Numbered from the stretch's first letter, positions 36,219 through 45,447 are shown. The stretch: 64,000 nt of DNA from Sporosarcina sp. NCCP-2222 (GCF_023168145.1 NZ_BQYK01000010.1:85256-149255), one strand, 5' to 3'. Notes: generated by a model from the letters alone, not told the origin. Made by a program: numbers and translations.

Positions 36219-38933
36219 TTAGTTGTTTTTCATTTTGTCGCGAAGGACCATTTGAAGGATTCCGCCGTGACGGTAGTAGTCGATTTCAACTTCGGAGTCG
36301 AAACGAGCTAATACGTCGAATTCTTTGACGGAGCCGTCTTTTGCAGTCGCAGTCACTTTAAGGATGTCGCGTGGTTTTACGCCTTCCGCGATGTTAACGC
36401 TGATTTCCTCTTCGCCTGTTAGACCAAGGGACTCCGCGCTGTCACCGTTCAAGAATTGAAGTGGAAGCACACCCATCATAACAAGGTTTGAACGGTGGAT
36501 CCGCTCGTAGCTTTCCGCTATGACTGTTTTGATGCCGAGCAAAGAAGTTCCTTTAGCAGCCCAGTCACGGGAAGATCCCATACCGTAGTCTTTACCTGCG
36601 ATGATTGCAAGACCTGTACCATCCGCTTGGTATTTCATAGCTACATCATAGATTGGCATGATTTCTTTTGTTGGCCAATATGTTGTGAAGCCGCCTTCTG
36701 TACCTTTTGCGATTTGGTTACGGATCCGGATGTTCGCGAATGTACCGCGCATCATGACTTCGTGGTTACCACGGCGAGAACCGTACGAGTTGAAGTAACG
36801 TGGCTCTACGCCGCGTTCGCGCAAATATTTACCTGCTGGTGTATCTTTACCGATTGCACCTGCCGGAGAAATATGGTCCGTTGTAATGGAGTCGCCAAAC
36901 TTCCCGACAACCCGAAGTCCGGACAATGTTTTGATATCGCCTGGTTCTTTCGAAAGACCTTCGAAGAATGGTGGGTTTTGGATATATGTCGAGTTTTCAT
37001 CGAAATCATACAAGGAATCGTCTGTTGTTTCGATCGCATTCCATGCTTCGTTTTCTGTGAAGACGCGAGCATATTCTTTACGGAAGAGTTCAGGTGTTAC
37101 TGTCGATTTAACGACTTCTTTCACTTCTTCCGTTGTTGGCCAGATGTCTTTAAAGTATACATCCGTACCATCGTTTGCTTTGCCGATTGGGTCTTTTTCG
37201 AAGTCGATATCGACAGTACCAGCAAGTGCATAAGCAACAACTAGTGGCGGTGAAGCCAAGTAGTTCGCTTTAACAAGCGGGTGGATCCGTCCTTCGAAGT
37301 TACGGTTACCGGAAAGTACGGAAGAAACAAGAAGATCGTTATCTATAATTGTCTTCTCGATTTCAGGCAATAATGGACCGGAGTTACCGATACATGTTGT
37401 ACAGCCATAACCGACCAAGTTGAATCCGATTTGTTCCATGTATGGAAGCAATCCAGAGTCTTGCAAGTAGCCTGTAACAACTTTCGAACCTGGTGCGAGT
37501 GAAGTCTTTACGTATGCCGGAGGTGTAAGACCTTTTTCGACAGCTTTCTTCGCCACAAGTCCAGCACCAAGCATAACGTATGGGTTGGAAGTGTTTGTAC
37601 AAGACGTAATCGCTGCAATTGCGAGGTCGCCCGTCTTCATGCCGACTGTACGTCCGTCTTCAAATTCCACCGTTCCAGACTTGTCGAATTCTTTCGGAGT
37701 CAATCCGAAACCTTGGTTCCCTTCTGGAGCCACAACTGAATCTTTAAAAGAACGTTGTAGTTCGGAAAGAGGAATTAAGTCTTGTGGACGCTTCGGACCT
37801 GCAAGATTCGCTTCGATTTTCGTCAAGTCGATTTCGATTACTTCTGTATACGTCGGCTCTTCTTTGTCCGCTGTGAAGAACATATCGTTTTCTTCCAAAT
37901 ATTTTTGAACGACTTGGATATGGTCTTCGTCACGGCCTGTTAAACGCATATAGTCAAGTGATTCTCCGTCAACCGGGAAGAAACCGCAAGTTGCACCATA
38001 TTCAGGCGCCATGTTAGCGATTGTCGCACGGTCCGCAAGTGGCAATTTAGATACGCCAGGTCCGAAGAATTCTACGAACTTACCTACTACCCCATGAGCA
38101 CGAAGTGTTTGTGTCACTTTAAGCGCAAGGTCAGTTGCAGTTGTTCCGTTTGGAAGTTCTCCAGTAAGTTTGACACCGATTACTTCAGGAATCGGGAAGT
38201 ATGAAGGTTGGCCAAGCATTCCGGCTTCTGCCTCGATACCGCCGACACCCCATCCAAGTACACCGATACCATTGATCATTGTCGTATGGGAATCCGTACC
38301 GACAAGTGTATCTGGGTACGTTTCAAATGTGCCGTCTTCATTTTCAATCGCATGGACAACGCTTGCAAGGTATTCCAAGTTTACTTGGTGAACGATACCT
38401 GTTGCCGGTGGAACCGCACGGTAGTTATCGTATGCTTTTTGTGCCCAGCTAAGGAACTGATAACGCTCTGCGTTGCGTTCGAACTCAAGCTCCATATTCT
38501 TTTGTAGCGCTTCGTTTGTACCATATTGGTCTACTTGCACAGAGTGGTCGATAACTAGGTCAACTGGAATTTCAGGGTTGATTTTGTCAGGGTCTCCACC
38601 CATTTCTGCCATCGCAGAGCGAAGGGACGCAAGGTCAACGACAACCGGTACACCGGTGAAGTCTTGAAGGATGACGCGGGATGGCTTGAAAGGTACTTCC
38701 GCATCCTTATCCGCATCTTTTCCCCATTTCGCAAGATTTTCAACATGTTCATCTTTGATCACATAGCCGTCGTGCTGACGCAAAACGGATTCAAGTAGCA
38801 CCTTGACTGAATAAGGCAGTCTGGATACATTTGCAATGCCGGCTTCTTCGAGTGCTTTCAGACGATAGTAGTTATACGTCTTTCCGTTCACTTCGAACGA
38901 TTGGCGGCTATTGTGCAAGTTACTTTTCGCCAT
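36219..38933 (-). CDS. acnA: Aconitate hydratase A
   Basis: TCA-cycle enzyme interconverting citrate and isocitrate through a 4Fe-4S cluster; in Bacillus the protein (CitB) also binds RNA. 904 aa. Cluster ligands in [15 protein letters not shown] and [35 protein letters not shown] and [10 protein letters not shown] near the end. The start is the ATG behind GGGAGGAATTCACC (38933); 25 codons upstream in frame have no ribosome site. In B. subtilis citB is also close to yneP/Q/R. Confidence 0.97.
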   Translation of the reverse strand: MAKSNLHNSRQSFEVNGKTYNYYRLKALEEAGIANVSRLPYSVKVLLESVLRQHDGYVIKDEHVENLAKWGKDADKDAEVPFKPSRVILQDFTGVPVVVDLASLRSAMAEMGGDPDKINPEIPVDLVIDHSVQVDQYGTNEALQKNMELEFERNAERYQFLSWAQKAYDNYRAVPPATGIVHQVNLEYLASVVHAIENEDGTFETYPDTLVGTDSHTTMINGIGVLGWGVGGIEAEAGMLGQPSYFPIPEVIGVKLTGELPNGTTATDLALKVTQTLRAHGVVGKFVEFFGPGVSKLPLADRATIANMAPEYGATCGFFPVDGESLDYMRLTGRDEDHIQVVQKYLEENDMFFTADKEEPTYTEVIEIDLTKIEANLAGPKRPQDLIPLSELQRSFKDSVVAPEGNQGFGLTPKEFDKSGTVEFEDGRTVGMKTGDLAIAAITSCTNTSNPYVMLGAGLVAKKAVEKGLTPPAYVKTSLAPGSKVVTGYLQDSGLLPYMEQIGFNLVGYGCTTCIGNSGPLLPEIEKTIIDNDLLVSSVLSGNRNFEGRIHPLVKANYLASPPLVVAYALAGTVDIDFEKDPIGKANDGTDVYFKDIWPTTEEVKEVVKSTVTPELFRKEYARVFTENEAWNAIETTDDSLYDFDENSTYIQNPPFFEGLSKEPGDIKTLSGLRVVGKFGDSITTDHISPAGAIGKDTPAGKYLRERGVEPRYFNSYGSRRGNHEVMMRGTFANIRIRNQIAKGTEGGFTTYWPTKEIMPIYDVAMKYQADGTGLAIIAGKDYGMGSSRDWAAKGTSLLGIKTVIAESYERIHRSNLVMMGVLPLQFLNGDSAESLGLTGEEEISVNIAEGVKPRDILKVTATAKDGSVKEFDVLARFDSEVEIDYYRHGGILQMVLRDKMKNN

Positions 38934-38993
38934 TGGTGAATTCCTCCCTTTATCTACTGAAAAGGCCGTAAACGAGCATCTTTTCTCTACTCC

Positions 38994-39022
38994 ATCATAA
39001 TATAGCAACGTTCATAAGTAAA
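38994..39022 (-). promoter_or_regulatory. acnA promoter, with a possible CcpC-type dyad
   Basis: On the minus strand TTTACT (39017-39022), 17 nt, TATGAT (38994-38999). Around and upstream of the -35 the plus strand reads ATAA, AT-rich, TTAT. In B. subtilis the LysR regulator CcpC binds ATAA/TTAT dyads at the citB promoter; here that is only suggestive. Confidence 0.45.
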
Positions 39023-39214
39023 ATACTTTAAAATTATAGTCTTCCATAAGAAAAAGTGATGGCCTTCTTGTCCCGCTTGGTTTCGTATTTCAAGACAACT
39101 GCCATTTTTTAAAATGAAGTATACTAACTTCGCAATAAGGTGTAATAAATCCTAGTGAATTCTCCCATCAAATGTGGCATGATAGGTGTAATGACACATC
39201 AAGGAGTGAGATCA

Positions 39215-39760
39215 GTGAAAAAAGCGTTGCTCGTAATTGATTATACCAATGATTTTGTTGCAGAGGATGGAGCGCTGACATGTGGCCAACCCGGTATTCA
39301 GTTGGAGAACTATATTACTGCATTAACCGAGTCTTTTTTAGACGAAGGCCATGTTGTCATCATGCCCGTCGATGTGCATGAAAAGGATGATCCTTATCAC
39401 CCGGAATCCAGGCTGTTTCCTCCTCATAATATTAGAGGCACTTCTGGGAGACATCCATATGGCAAGTTGAATGAATTATTCGAGAAAAGAAAAGAAGAAA
39501 TGATCTGGATGGATAAGACTCGCTATAGCGCTTTTGCTGGAACCGATCTGGATATTCAGCTGCGCTCGCGCGGCATTGAGGAAATCCATCTAGTTGGCGT
39601 ATGTACGGACATTTGTATTTTGCACACTGCGGTCGATGCCTATAATTTAGGTTACAACATAGTCATTCATGAACGCGGCGTCGCAAGTTTTGACGCAGCC
39701 GGGCATGAATGGGCCCTTCGGCATTTTGAAAAGACACTTGGTGCGTCAGTCGTTCGCTGA
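39215..39760 (+). CDS. pncA: Nicotinamidase-like cysteine hydrolase
   Basis: 181 aa. Family triad: Asp9 (LLVIDYTNDF), Lys101 (DKTRYSAF), Cys134 (CTDICILHTA). The metal site DVH (53-55) with PYHPE is the nicotinamidase hallmark: PncA turns nicotinamide into nicotinate for NAD salvage. The start is GTG 8 nt after AAGGAG; upstream in-frame ATGs have no such site. Single gene, divergent from acnA. Confidence 0.82.
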   Translation: MKKALLVIDYTNDFVAEDGALTCGQPGIQLENYITALTESFLDEGHVVIMPVDVHEKDDPYHPESRLFPPHNIRGTSGRHPYGKLNELFEKRKEEMIWMDKTRYSAFAGTDLDIQLRSRGIEEIHLVGVCTDICILHTAVDAYNLGYNIVIHERGVASFDAAGHEWALRHFEKTLGASVVR

Positions 39761-39771
39761 TTGAAAAAGAT

Positions 39772-39800
39772 AGGGCGTTTTCCCAATAGGAAACCGCCCT
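39772..39800. terminator. Bidirectional terminator
   Basis: AGGGCG-TTTTCC (39772-39783) pairs with GGAAACCGCCCT (39789-39800) with one mismatch, loop CAATA. T5 follows on the minus strand. It separates converging genes. Confidence 0.7.
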
Positions 39801-39807
39801 TCTCCAA

Positions 39808-40416
39808 TTAAAAATCAAATTTTTTAAGGGAATCCATATGCGAGGCTATTAGCGATATGATCGTAATGGCCTCCTCTTGACTGAAGATAAAATAGGAATC
39901 ATCTTCTACAAGTTCCCGATCTGCAGTTTCAAAGCGATTGATTCGCCGAATGATGCCGTCCCCTGTCTCCTCAATGAGTCCGAATTGATAAAGCACTTCT
40001 ATATCATCCTCATTCGTATAGGCAACGACTTCCCCTGTTTTCCAGTCAACTTCGACCTCGTACTCTTCTGTAAATTCCTCGTCGTCCTCTTCTTCCCACT
40101 CCTCGTCATCCAGAAAATCATGGAAGGTTTCATGCACTTCATCAATAATATCCTCGATATCCGGAAGTATCACTTTGGAGAGTCGATCTGTGTCGAACTC
40201 AATTGTAGTGATGTAAAACTCTTCATTGCTTGGATCATAAAACAGCGTGAAGAAGTATTCACGCAAATCCTCTTCAGTCTCAAGGAAAAATTCAATTCTG
40301 GGATGCTTGGCCGCTCTGACAATTGTCATATGCCCCACTTCACCATATTGATCACATATGGATTCCAGGTGATCTTGCAATTCCTCACATACCCGATCAA
40401 ACCAATCCATTGACAT
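39808..40416 (-). CDS. Acidic cytoplasmic protein, unknown
   Basis: 202 aa, strongly acidic in the middle (DDEEWEEEDDEEFTEEYEVE). No signal or membrane segment. Start ATG after GGAAGGGATGCGGC. No recognised domain. Convergent with the nicotinamidase gene. Likely conserved in close relatives, but I cannot test that. Confidence 0.6.
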   Translation of the reverse strand: MSMDWFDRVCEELQDHLESICDQYGEVGHMTIVRAAKHPRIEFFLETEEDLREYFFTLFYDPSNEEFYITTIEFDTDRLSKVILPDIEDIIDEVHETFHDFLDDEEWEEEDDEEFTEEYEVEVDWKTGEVVAYTNEDDIEVLYQFGLIEETGDGIIRRINRFETADRELVEDDSYFIFSQEEAITIISLIASHMDSLKKFDF

Positions 40417-41120
40417 GCCGCATCCCTTCCTTTTTCAAGTAGTCCATCCTAGTATGTCAAATTGGCCGATCCGCATTCCTAGTAATGCAAAAATCTTTGA
40501 GATTTTATACTTCTTTCAATAAACGTGCAGTAAGACCTGGACGATAAAGCATTTTGCAGGTCACCAACATATCAGTTCCGAAATTAGGGCATTTTCGCTC
40601 CTCGAATTATCTGCAGACTATGAAGACACCTCCCACTATGTCGGATATTGAACCGGGATTCTATACAATAAGCATCCCGGAATGTCACGGCCGTCCATAT
40701 ATACGCAAGGAGAAGATCCCTGCCACTATGAATTATTTAAAGCTGGAATTATGAACTCCTAAAACACAGTCCAGTTGAAGCAAGGGCAAAAGGTGCGTGT
40801 GACGTCGATAGTTTTTTGAACCTGTCCATGTAGTATTCGGGTATCATTGAGCCATTGTCTGTCCTCTAGGAAAATGCGAAAAAGCCGCTCTTGCCGGCCT
40901 CTCTATATATATTCACGAGCCACTGCTCTCCTCGTATTTCTTCCATGGATGTTTTCCTAGTAACGACTTTCTTATCTTTTCCTTCCGATTGGACAAGTGG
41001 TGCATGCTCTGTGGTTTTGTGTCTTTTAATGGAATTTGCCTAGAAAGCTTTTTACCCTTTAGAATAGCCACTTTCCCAGCTTTTCATTTACTTTTGCTAA
41101 CAACTTTTTTTCAACAGGAT
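40417..41120. other. 700-bp region without a confident gene
   Basis: No frame has both a good ribosome site and coding character. CCGGGAT (40653-40659) and ATCCCGG (40674-40680) form a perfect 7-bp hairpin. On the minus strand 40913-41071 holds a 52-codon frame from a GTG (MAILKGKKLSRQIPLKDTKP), overlapped in another frame by a stretch ending MEEIRGEQWLVNIYREAGKS. The two frames side by side suggest a frameshifted gene relic. Confidence 0.35.
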
Positions 41121-41146
41121 GTTTGAGGTATTGAAATAACGGATAT
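41121..41146 (+). promoter_or_regulatory. Sigma-B-like promoter
   Basis: GTTTGA (41121-41126), 14 nt, GGATAT (41141-41146): 5 of 6 matches on each side to the sigma-B consensus GTTTAA-N12-15-GGGTAT. It lies 50 bp before the GlsB-type gene. Confidence 0.5.
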
Positions 41147-41195
41147 TACAAATACTACAGAGGCAATCATAACTTTTGAAAAGGAGATGGATTAC

Positions 41196-41450
41196 ATGAG
41201 CTTTATTTGGTTCTTAATTATTGGAGGCGTAATTGGTTGGCTAGCTGGCCTTATCCTAGGAAGAGATATTCCAGGAGGCGTTATCGGTAACATTATTGCT
41301 GGTATCATCGGTGCTTGGATCGGAGGCATGCTGTTAGGCGATTGGGGTCCGAAAGTGTCTGATTTCTATATCTTGCCAGCCTTGTTAGGTGCGATTATCT
41401 TGGTGTTTATTGTGAGCCTCATTATGAAATCCATGCGTAGAGCTTCGTAA
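41196..41450 (+). CDS. GlsB/YeaQ/YmgE-family membrane protein
   Basis: 84 aa, three hydrophobic helices with the glycine-zipper repeats of the family (GGVIGWLAGLILGRDIPGGV and GNIIAGIIGAWIGGMLLG). These are general-stress membrane proteins with unknown mechanism. I start it at the second ATG, 9 nt after AAGGAG; the first ATG overlaps the ribosome site. A sigma-B-like promoter and a strong terminator make it a single-gene unit. Confidence 0.85.
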   Translation: MSFIWFLIIGGVIGWLAGLILGRDIPGGVIGNIIAGIIGAWIGGMLLGDWGPKVSDFYILPALLGAIILVFIVSLIMKSMRRAS

Positions 41451-41468
41451 TAGCCCTATGAATGGTTG

Positions 41469-41502
41469 AACCCGTTATCCTTAGAGGATAACGGGTTTTT
41501 TT
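41469..41502 (+). terminator. Strong terminator of the GlsB-type gene
   Basis: A 12-bp perfect stem, AACCCGTTATCC (41469-41480) with GGATAACGGGTT (41486-41497), loop TTAGA, T7 run. Confidence 0.9.
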
Positions 41503-41507
41503 CAATA

Positions 41508-41536
41508 AAAAAGGAGCCTGCCGGAAAGGCTTGCTC
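41508..41536 (-). terminator. Terminator of the sco-transglycosylase pair
   Basis: GAGCCTGCC (41514-41522) pairs with GGCTTGCTC (41528-41536) with two mismatches; a T6 run follows on the minus strand. Confidence 0.6.
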
Positions 41537-41541
41537 ACTTT

Positions 41542-42234
41542 TTACTGGGATGGATCTCCTGTATCATCTGCTCTGGCGAGTCGCTGTGATTCGAATTCAT
41601 TGAAAAACCATAGTACGTCCTCCACATACTTATCACTATGATTGTAATGGAAAATCGCTTTTTCAATATCGCCGTCGGCCGCTCCACTTTTTGATAAGTA
41701 ATTTGCGGCACTGAAAATGGCGTCTTCAATATCAAACGGATCGGCGATGCCGTCACCATTCGCATCGACTCCATAACCGCCATACTTCTTAATGACAGCA
41801 GGATCAGTTTTGTCTTTCTCTGGAATATTCCCTTTGCCCAGTCCACTGCAGCCCGGATATCCCCAGCCGACAAATGTGCAAGGCATGAATTGCATATGGC
41901 CTTCGGCTCCGGCCGGAGATACAAGTGGATCCATCGTTGAAAAACGAGTCTCCACCCGGTGGTGGGCCGCAAGCAGCGTCCACGGAATGCTATACTCATC
42001 TGCAGCTGCTTTGTAAATCGGTACATACTCTTCCGGGATGACTGTGGCCGTATGACGGTCTTGGAAATCCATCAGCCCGCTTGCTGACTTTTTGATCAGC
42101 TCGGGATTTTGGATGCCTGTCCAGATTATCGCAGTGAGAGTGAATAAAGTGACAGCCACTGGAACGAGAAGCACGATAAGAATCGCTTTCGTCTTCATGG
42201 ATAATCCTTTATTTGGCTTTCGCTTTTTCTTCAC
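41542..42234 (-). CDS. Membrane-anchored lytic transglycosylase
   Basis: 230 aa. Basic N-terminus, one membrane anchor (about 17-38), then a lysozyme-like domain: LLAAHHRVETRFS with the catalytic Glu, SPAGAEGHMQFMPCTF, GYGVDANGDGIADPFDIEDA and FHYNHSDKYVEDVL. It should cleave peptidoglycan glycan strands outside the cell. Cys in PCTF and GYPGC may pair. The start is GTG behind AAAGGGTGAG. Follows the sco gene by 17 bp on the same strand. Confidence 0.85.
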   Translation of the reverse strand: MKKKRKPNKGLSMKTKAILIVLLVPVAVTLFTLTAIIWTGIQNPELIKKSASGLMDFQDRHTATVIPEEYVPIYKAAADEYSIPWTLLAAHHRVETRFSTMDPLVSPAGAEGHMQFMPCTFVGWGYPGCSGLGKGNIPEKDKTDPAVIKKYGGYGVDANGDGIADPFDIEDAIFSAANYLSKSGAADGDIEKAIFHYNHSDKYVEDVLWFFNEFESQRLARADDTGDPSQ

Positions 42235-42251
42235 TCTCTCACCCTTTCCGC

Positions 42252-42845
42252 TTACTCCGCTCCTTGCTTAATGAGCGCTTTCATATCTTTAACAATTTGG
42301 TCGTATGGGACTTCATCCGCACCCGCGTATGTTTTTACGACTTTTCCGTCTTGATTTACTAATCCAAATCGAGAACCATGCACGACTTGATCTGAATTTT
42401 TAATTTCAGCTACCGGCATTTTAAAAGCAGCAACTGAAAGCTTATTGATCTCATCTATTTTGTATCCTGTCAGCATAATCCATTTAGATTCATCTGGCAT
42501 ACCGAATTGCTCCAAATATTGTTTTAACTTTTCGGGCGTATCGTGATCCGGATCTACACTGAATGAAACAATTTTATAATCTTCCACGCCTTCTTTTTCT
42601 AACATGCCCTGTAAATCGCCCATGTTCGACATCATCGGAGGGCAGACTGTTGTACAATTTGTAAAAATAAATTGTGCGAGCCAGACCTCGCCTTTCAAAT
42701 CATCCAATGAGACTGTGTCTCCATCTTGATTTGTAAATTCGAATGGCTGGACCGGATATTCGTGATCCGGCTTAAAACCGCTTGAGCATGCAGCAATAAA
42801 TAGCAAGCCGGTCATCATTGCGGAAAACAATACTTTTTTAAACAT
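42252..42845 (-). CDS. SCO1/SenC-family lipoprotein, cytochrome oxidase CuA assembly
   Basis: 197 aa, lipobox FIAAC (Cys 20), so it sits on the outer face of the membrane. Copper site CxxxC in FTNCTTVCPPM and His in VVHGSRFGLV, on a thioredoxin fold (VSFSVDPDHDTPEKLKQYLE). Delivers copper or reduces the CuA site of cytochrome c oxidase. It corresponds to B. subtilis YpmQ (BsSco). Start ATG after AAGGAGTCTCG. Confidence 0.9.
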   Translation of the reverse strand: MFKKVLFSAMMTGLLFIAACSSGFKPDHEYPVQPFEFTNQDGDTVSLDDLKGEVWLAQFIFTNCTTVCPPMMSNMGDLQGMLEKEGVEDYKIVSFSVDPDHDTPEKLKQYLEQFGMPDESKWIMLTGYKIDEINKLSVAAFKMPVAEIKNSDQVVHGSRFGLVNQDGKVVKTYAGADEVPYDQIVKDMKALIKQGAE

Positions 42846-42953
42846 ATCGAGACTCCTTCACATTCTTTATAACTTTATCATAGATGAAGACAAATATTCA
42901 AACAAGGTTGCCAAACTTCGTTGTATGGCAAAAGAATGACGTTTTTGTGAAGT

Positions 42954-43082
42954 TCACTTCATCTTTAATGTGACGAGCACATCATGGATCGCTTCCAATT
43001 TCTGTTCAAGACGATGCAATAGATAAAACGATACGAATACCGGGAATCCGATCTCTTGTATGAAATTCAACCAGGTTTCCAT
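42954..43082 (-). CDS. YvrJ-family small membrane protein
   Basis: 42 aa: METWLNFIQEIGFPVFVSFY then LLHRLEQKLEAIHDVL. It has the family layout of a short N-terminal amphipathic part, one hydrophobic segment and a charged helix. The start ATG is about 9 nt after AGGAGGG. It follows the DUF1659 and DUF2922 genes on the same strand, the gene set in which YvrJ is usual, but a terminator (43110-43136) lies between. Confidence 0.75.
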   Translation of the reverse strand: METWLNFIQEIGFPVFVSFYLLHRLEQKLEAIHDVLVTLKMK

Positions 43083-43109
43083 TCATCATGCCCTCCTTAT
43101 TCTAAGTTA

Positions 43110-43136
43110 AAAACCCGCCAGCATAAGACTGGCGGG
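43110..43136 (-). terminator. Terminator or attenuator between DUF2922 and yvrJ
   Basis: CCCGCCAG (43114-43121) pairs perfectly with CTGGCGGG (43129-43136), 7-nt loop; T5 follows on the minus strand. As it precedes yvrJ within the unit, readthrough would set yvrJ level. Confidence 0.8.
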
Positions 43137-43150
43137 CTGACTGCTATTTG

Positions 43151-43369
43151 TTACGCGGTCGTGAATTCGGTCACGGTTCTTTCTACGATGCGTGCACTCT
43201 TCGATGCGGATAGCGGCGAGCCATCCACTTCAAATGCTCCCGTTGCGATAATTTGCTGCATGGCAGCTTGGATTTGCTCGGACGTAATATCACTCCGCGG
43301 CTCGTCCACTGTCAGCATAGATGTTTTCCCTGCTGCTGTTTCAAATGTAAGTTGCAATGTCCTGCTCAT
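43151..43369 (-). CDS. DUF2922-family protein
   Basis: 72 aa: MSRTLQLTFETAAGKTSMLT, then VDEPRSDITSEQIQAAMQQI and a Val/Thr-rich end. Matches the small DUF2922 family of Bacilli and Clostridia. Function unknown. Start ATG after AAAAGGAGATGG; 22 bp after the DUF1659 gene. Confidence 0.85.
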   Translation of the reverse strand: MSRTLQLTFETAAGKTSMLTVDEPRSDITSEQIQAAMQQIIATGAFEVDGSPLSASKSARIVERTVTEFTTA

Positions 43370-43391
43370 GTCTTACCATCTCCTTTTCGTT

Positions 43392-43610
43392 TTAATTGAC
43401 GACTTCTGATGTTTCGACCTTTTCCATTCCTACGACTGCTCGCTCCGAAAATTGCGCAAGCTGGGATAAGGCGTTGTACAAATTTGTCGCGTTCACCCCT
43501 TGCGCGATATTGCGGTAAGACTTGGCCTTGCGAATCAACTTGCCTTCCTCCGTCAGCCCTCCGTCAAAAAATACCTTTCCGATAGCGCCTCTGAATTCCA
43601 TTGTTGCCAT
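43392..43610 (-). CDS. DUF1659-family protein
   Basis: 72 aa from the ATG behind GGAGGTGGAGCAC (a GTG inside that site is the longest frame). Pattern GGLTEEGKLIRKAKSYRNIA and ATNLYNALSQLAQFS is that of DUF1659, almost always next to DUF2922 and YvrJ. Function unknown; the order suggests an operon with both. Confidence 0.85.
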   Translation of the reverse strand: MATMEFRGAIGKVFFDGGLTEEGKLIRKAKSYRNIAQGVNATNLYNALSQLAQFSERAVVGMEKVETSEVVN

Positions 43611-43727
43611 GTGCTCCACCTCCCTTCACCTGTTATATAGAAACAGGCAAAGGAAAAGGATACATTGTTAATGAAATTTTTCTCAATTCCTTTTATAATA
43701 GGGGAAGTGAGGAAGAGGTGAAGACAA

Positions 43728-44153
43728 ATGCAGGATTGGTTTATGTGGTTCATCGTATTCTGGTGTATCGTCCTAGTCGGTTTATTTGGCATCGGCGGCT
43801 ACTTCATGTTCCGTAAATTCTTGAAGGTGTTTCCGAAAGAGGATGGCAAATCGACGCTTGATTGGGAAGAACATTATGTTAATGAATCCCTTCATCTTTG
43901 GAATGAGGATGCCAAAAAGCTTTTGAATGAGCTTGTAAGTCCTGTTCCAGAATTGTTCCGCGATGTAGCCAAACAGAAAATCGCTTCCAAAATTGGGCAG
44001 ATTGCCTTGGAAGATCGCGCAAAGACAATTGATTTTGACCATATTATCCGGGGATATATTGTGGCCACGCCGAAGCGGGATCATAAATTCCTGATTAAGA
44101 AATTAACGTCCATGGAAGTGGATATGAAGCCATACGAGCACTTATTTGAATAA
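43728..44153 (+). CDS. yneK: DUF2621 membrane protein YneK
   Basis: 141 aa. One N-terminal membrane helix (MWFIVFWCIVLVGLFGIGGY), then KFLKVFPKEDGKSTLDWEEH and a cytoplasmic helical part with LEDRAKTIDFDHIIRGYI. Resembles YneK, which in B. subtilis sits beside ccdC. Start ATG behind GAAGAGGTG. Function unknown. Confidence 0.8.
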   Translation: MQDWFMWFIVFWCIVLVGLFGIGGYFMFRKFLKVFPKEDGKSTLDWEEHYVNESLHLWNEDAKKLLNELVSPVPELFRDVAKQKIASKIGQIALEDRAKTIDFDHIIRGYIVATPKRDHKFLIKKLTSMEVDMKPYEHLFE

Positions 44154-44160
44154 GCAGAAT

Positions 44161-44208
44161 GAGGCCGTCCAGAACATCGATCCATCGATGTTGGACAGCC
44201 TCTTTTCT
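44161..44208 (+). terminator. Terminator of yneK
   Basis: GAGGC and GCCTC close a long hairpin, with AACATCGAT/ATCGATGTT as the apical stem (44172-44191); TTTTCTTT follows. Confidence 0.8.
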
Positions 44209-44322
44209 TTTGCATTGTACACACAGCTGATTCTTTGATGTTTGTAAATATTGCCATTTGATTCCGCAATCCCTATCTTGATATTATCAATCGATAATAT
44301 ACTACATACTCGAAGGTGAATA

Positions 44323-44523
44323 ATGAATAAGGCAATACACTATTTAAAATCCCGGAAAAAATCGTATGTCATAAACACTTTCCTTTTTATCACAGGATTT
44401 ATCGTTGTTATTTTTTTATTTGGGCCACCCAAACATTATATTGTCCCTATTTTATCAATGATAGTGTCCTATGGCTTTGTCGAGCTTGTAACATATCGAA
44501 GTTGGAAAAAGGAAAATCATTGA
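44323..44523 (+). CDS. Small membrane protein, unknown
   Basis: 66 aa, two hydrophobic segments (about 16-33 and 38-56) and a basic end YRSWKKENH. Start ATG after GAAGGTGAATA. Followed at once by a perfect terminator. No family recognised. Confidence 0.55.
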   Translation: MNKAIHYLKSRKKSYVINTFLFITGFIVVIFLFGPPKHYIVPILSMIVSYGFVELVTYRSWKKENH

Positions 44524-44540
44524 GCAAGAATCTGCAATTA

Positions 44541-44580
44541 AAAAATCGTCCCCTTTACTTTTGTGGCGGGGACGATTTTT
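44541..44580. terminator. Bidirectional terminator
   Basis: AAAAATCGTCCCC (44541-44553) pairs perfectly with GGGGACGATTTTT (44568-44580). It ends the 66-aa gene and the converging ccdA-ccdC operon. Confidence 0.9.
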
Positions 44581-44586
44581 GTATAA

Positions 44587-45105
44587 TCACTCTGCTGTTT
44601 GGTTTCGAACTCTTACATATTTAATCAACATGCCGATACGCCAAGGAAGAATCATCGCAAATGCCAGCAGGAAGAACATTCCCCCCAATTCACCCACATC
44701 GATGGAGCTGCTCAATATGAGCTTGGCCACCAGACGGATGACGAGCAGGCTCAAAAGAATGACAATGAATGCTTTGGACTTCTTCACATACAACAATCCG
44801 TCCTTCTTCTCAAAGTTCGTTGTTTTAATCAAAATGAGAGAAAACAACAAACCAACTGCCACTGCTTCCAACACTTGCGGAAGCGGCACTCGGAATTCTT
44901 CGAATAGGAACATCAATGCGCCTGTCGACATGAAGAGCGGCGGCAGAATAATCCGTTTGGCGGAAATCGGCCGCTTAGCTGCTCTAGTTCGGACAATAAA
45001 TGCCATGGTCCCCATAAAAAGAAAGATAACGGTTGATCCGACAATTAAATATACTGATGGAATCGTGTTGAAAACATAATCAATCCATTCCTGAAGCTTA
45101 AGCAT
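44587..45105 (-). CDS. ccdC: CcdC-like membrane protein (YneJ)
   Basis: 172 aa, four or five hydrophobic segments. VFNTIPSVYLIVGSTVIFLF then TRAAKRPISAKRIILPPLF is the CcdC pattern. In B. subtilis it is named with ccdA for cytochrome c biogenesis, but its own role is not clear. The start is the ATG after GGGGGAAGGAAG; the gene overlaps the end of the thioredoxin-like gene by 8 nt. Confidence 0.85.
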   Translation of the reverse strand: MLKLQEWIDYVFNTIPSVYLIVGSTVIFLFMGTMAFIVRTRAAKRPISAKRIILPPLFMSTGALMFLFEEFRVPLPQVLEAVAVGLLFSLILIKTTNFEKKDGLLYVKKSKAFIVILLSLLVIRLVAKLILSSSIDVGELGGMFFLLAFAMILPWRIGMLIKYVRVRNQTAE

Positions 45106-45427
45106 CTTCCTTCCCCCGTTCCACGAGCTCTTGCATGCGGCGTGTAAGCTGGTCCATCTGAACAAAACGGGCGAAGCGCGCTATTTCTTTACCATGATGA
45201 TAAAGCAGTACGACAGGAGCAGTAAATAGCGATAACTGCCCCGCAAGTTCAGGCACACGCGCCGCATTTACTTGATAGAAAGGAAATGGAAATCGATCGG
45301 CGAGCGCTTCCACTTGCGGGTAGAGCCCCTCACAGACGGAACAGTGGTCCGTTTTAACGAAAAGAAGGAGTTGCGGCTCTTTTTCTATAACTTCGTTCCA
45401 ATGCTCATATGATCCAATTTCATTCAT
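45098..45427 (-). CDS. Thioredoxin-family protein
   Basis: 109 aa thioredoxin fold with active site CSVC in FVKTDHCSVCEGL (about residues 29-32) and cis-Pro region FTAPVVLLY. No signal peptide, so cytoplasmic, and it may feed electrons to CcdA. B. subtilis has a CheY-like protein (YneI) in this position, so the middle gene differs. Start ATG is preceded by GGAGGAACAACCG; 21 bp after ccdA. Confidence 0.85.
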   Translation of the reverse strand: MNEIGSYEHWNEVIEKEPQLLLFVKTDHCSVCEGLYPQVEALADRFPFPFYQVNAARVPELAGQLSLFTAPVVLLYHHGKEIARFARFVQMDQLTRRMQELVERGKEDA

Positions 45428-45447
45428 CGGTTGTTCCTCCTATCCAA

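Noticed and set aside
36495..37244. 249-aa frame antisense to acnA
   Set aside because: Shadow of the aconitase coding strand; Cys/Phe-rich composition typical of antisense frames.
40554..40754. 66-aa plus-strand frame
   Set aside because: No ribosome site and no coding pattern; contains a hairpin.
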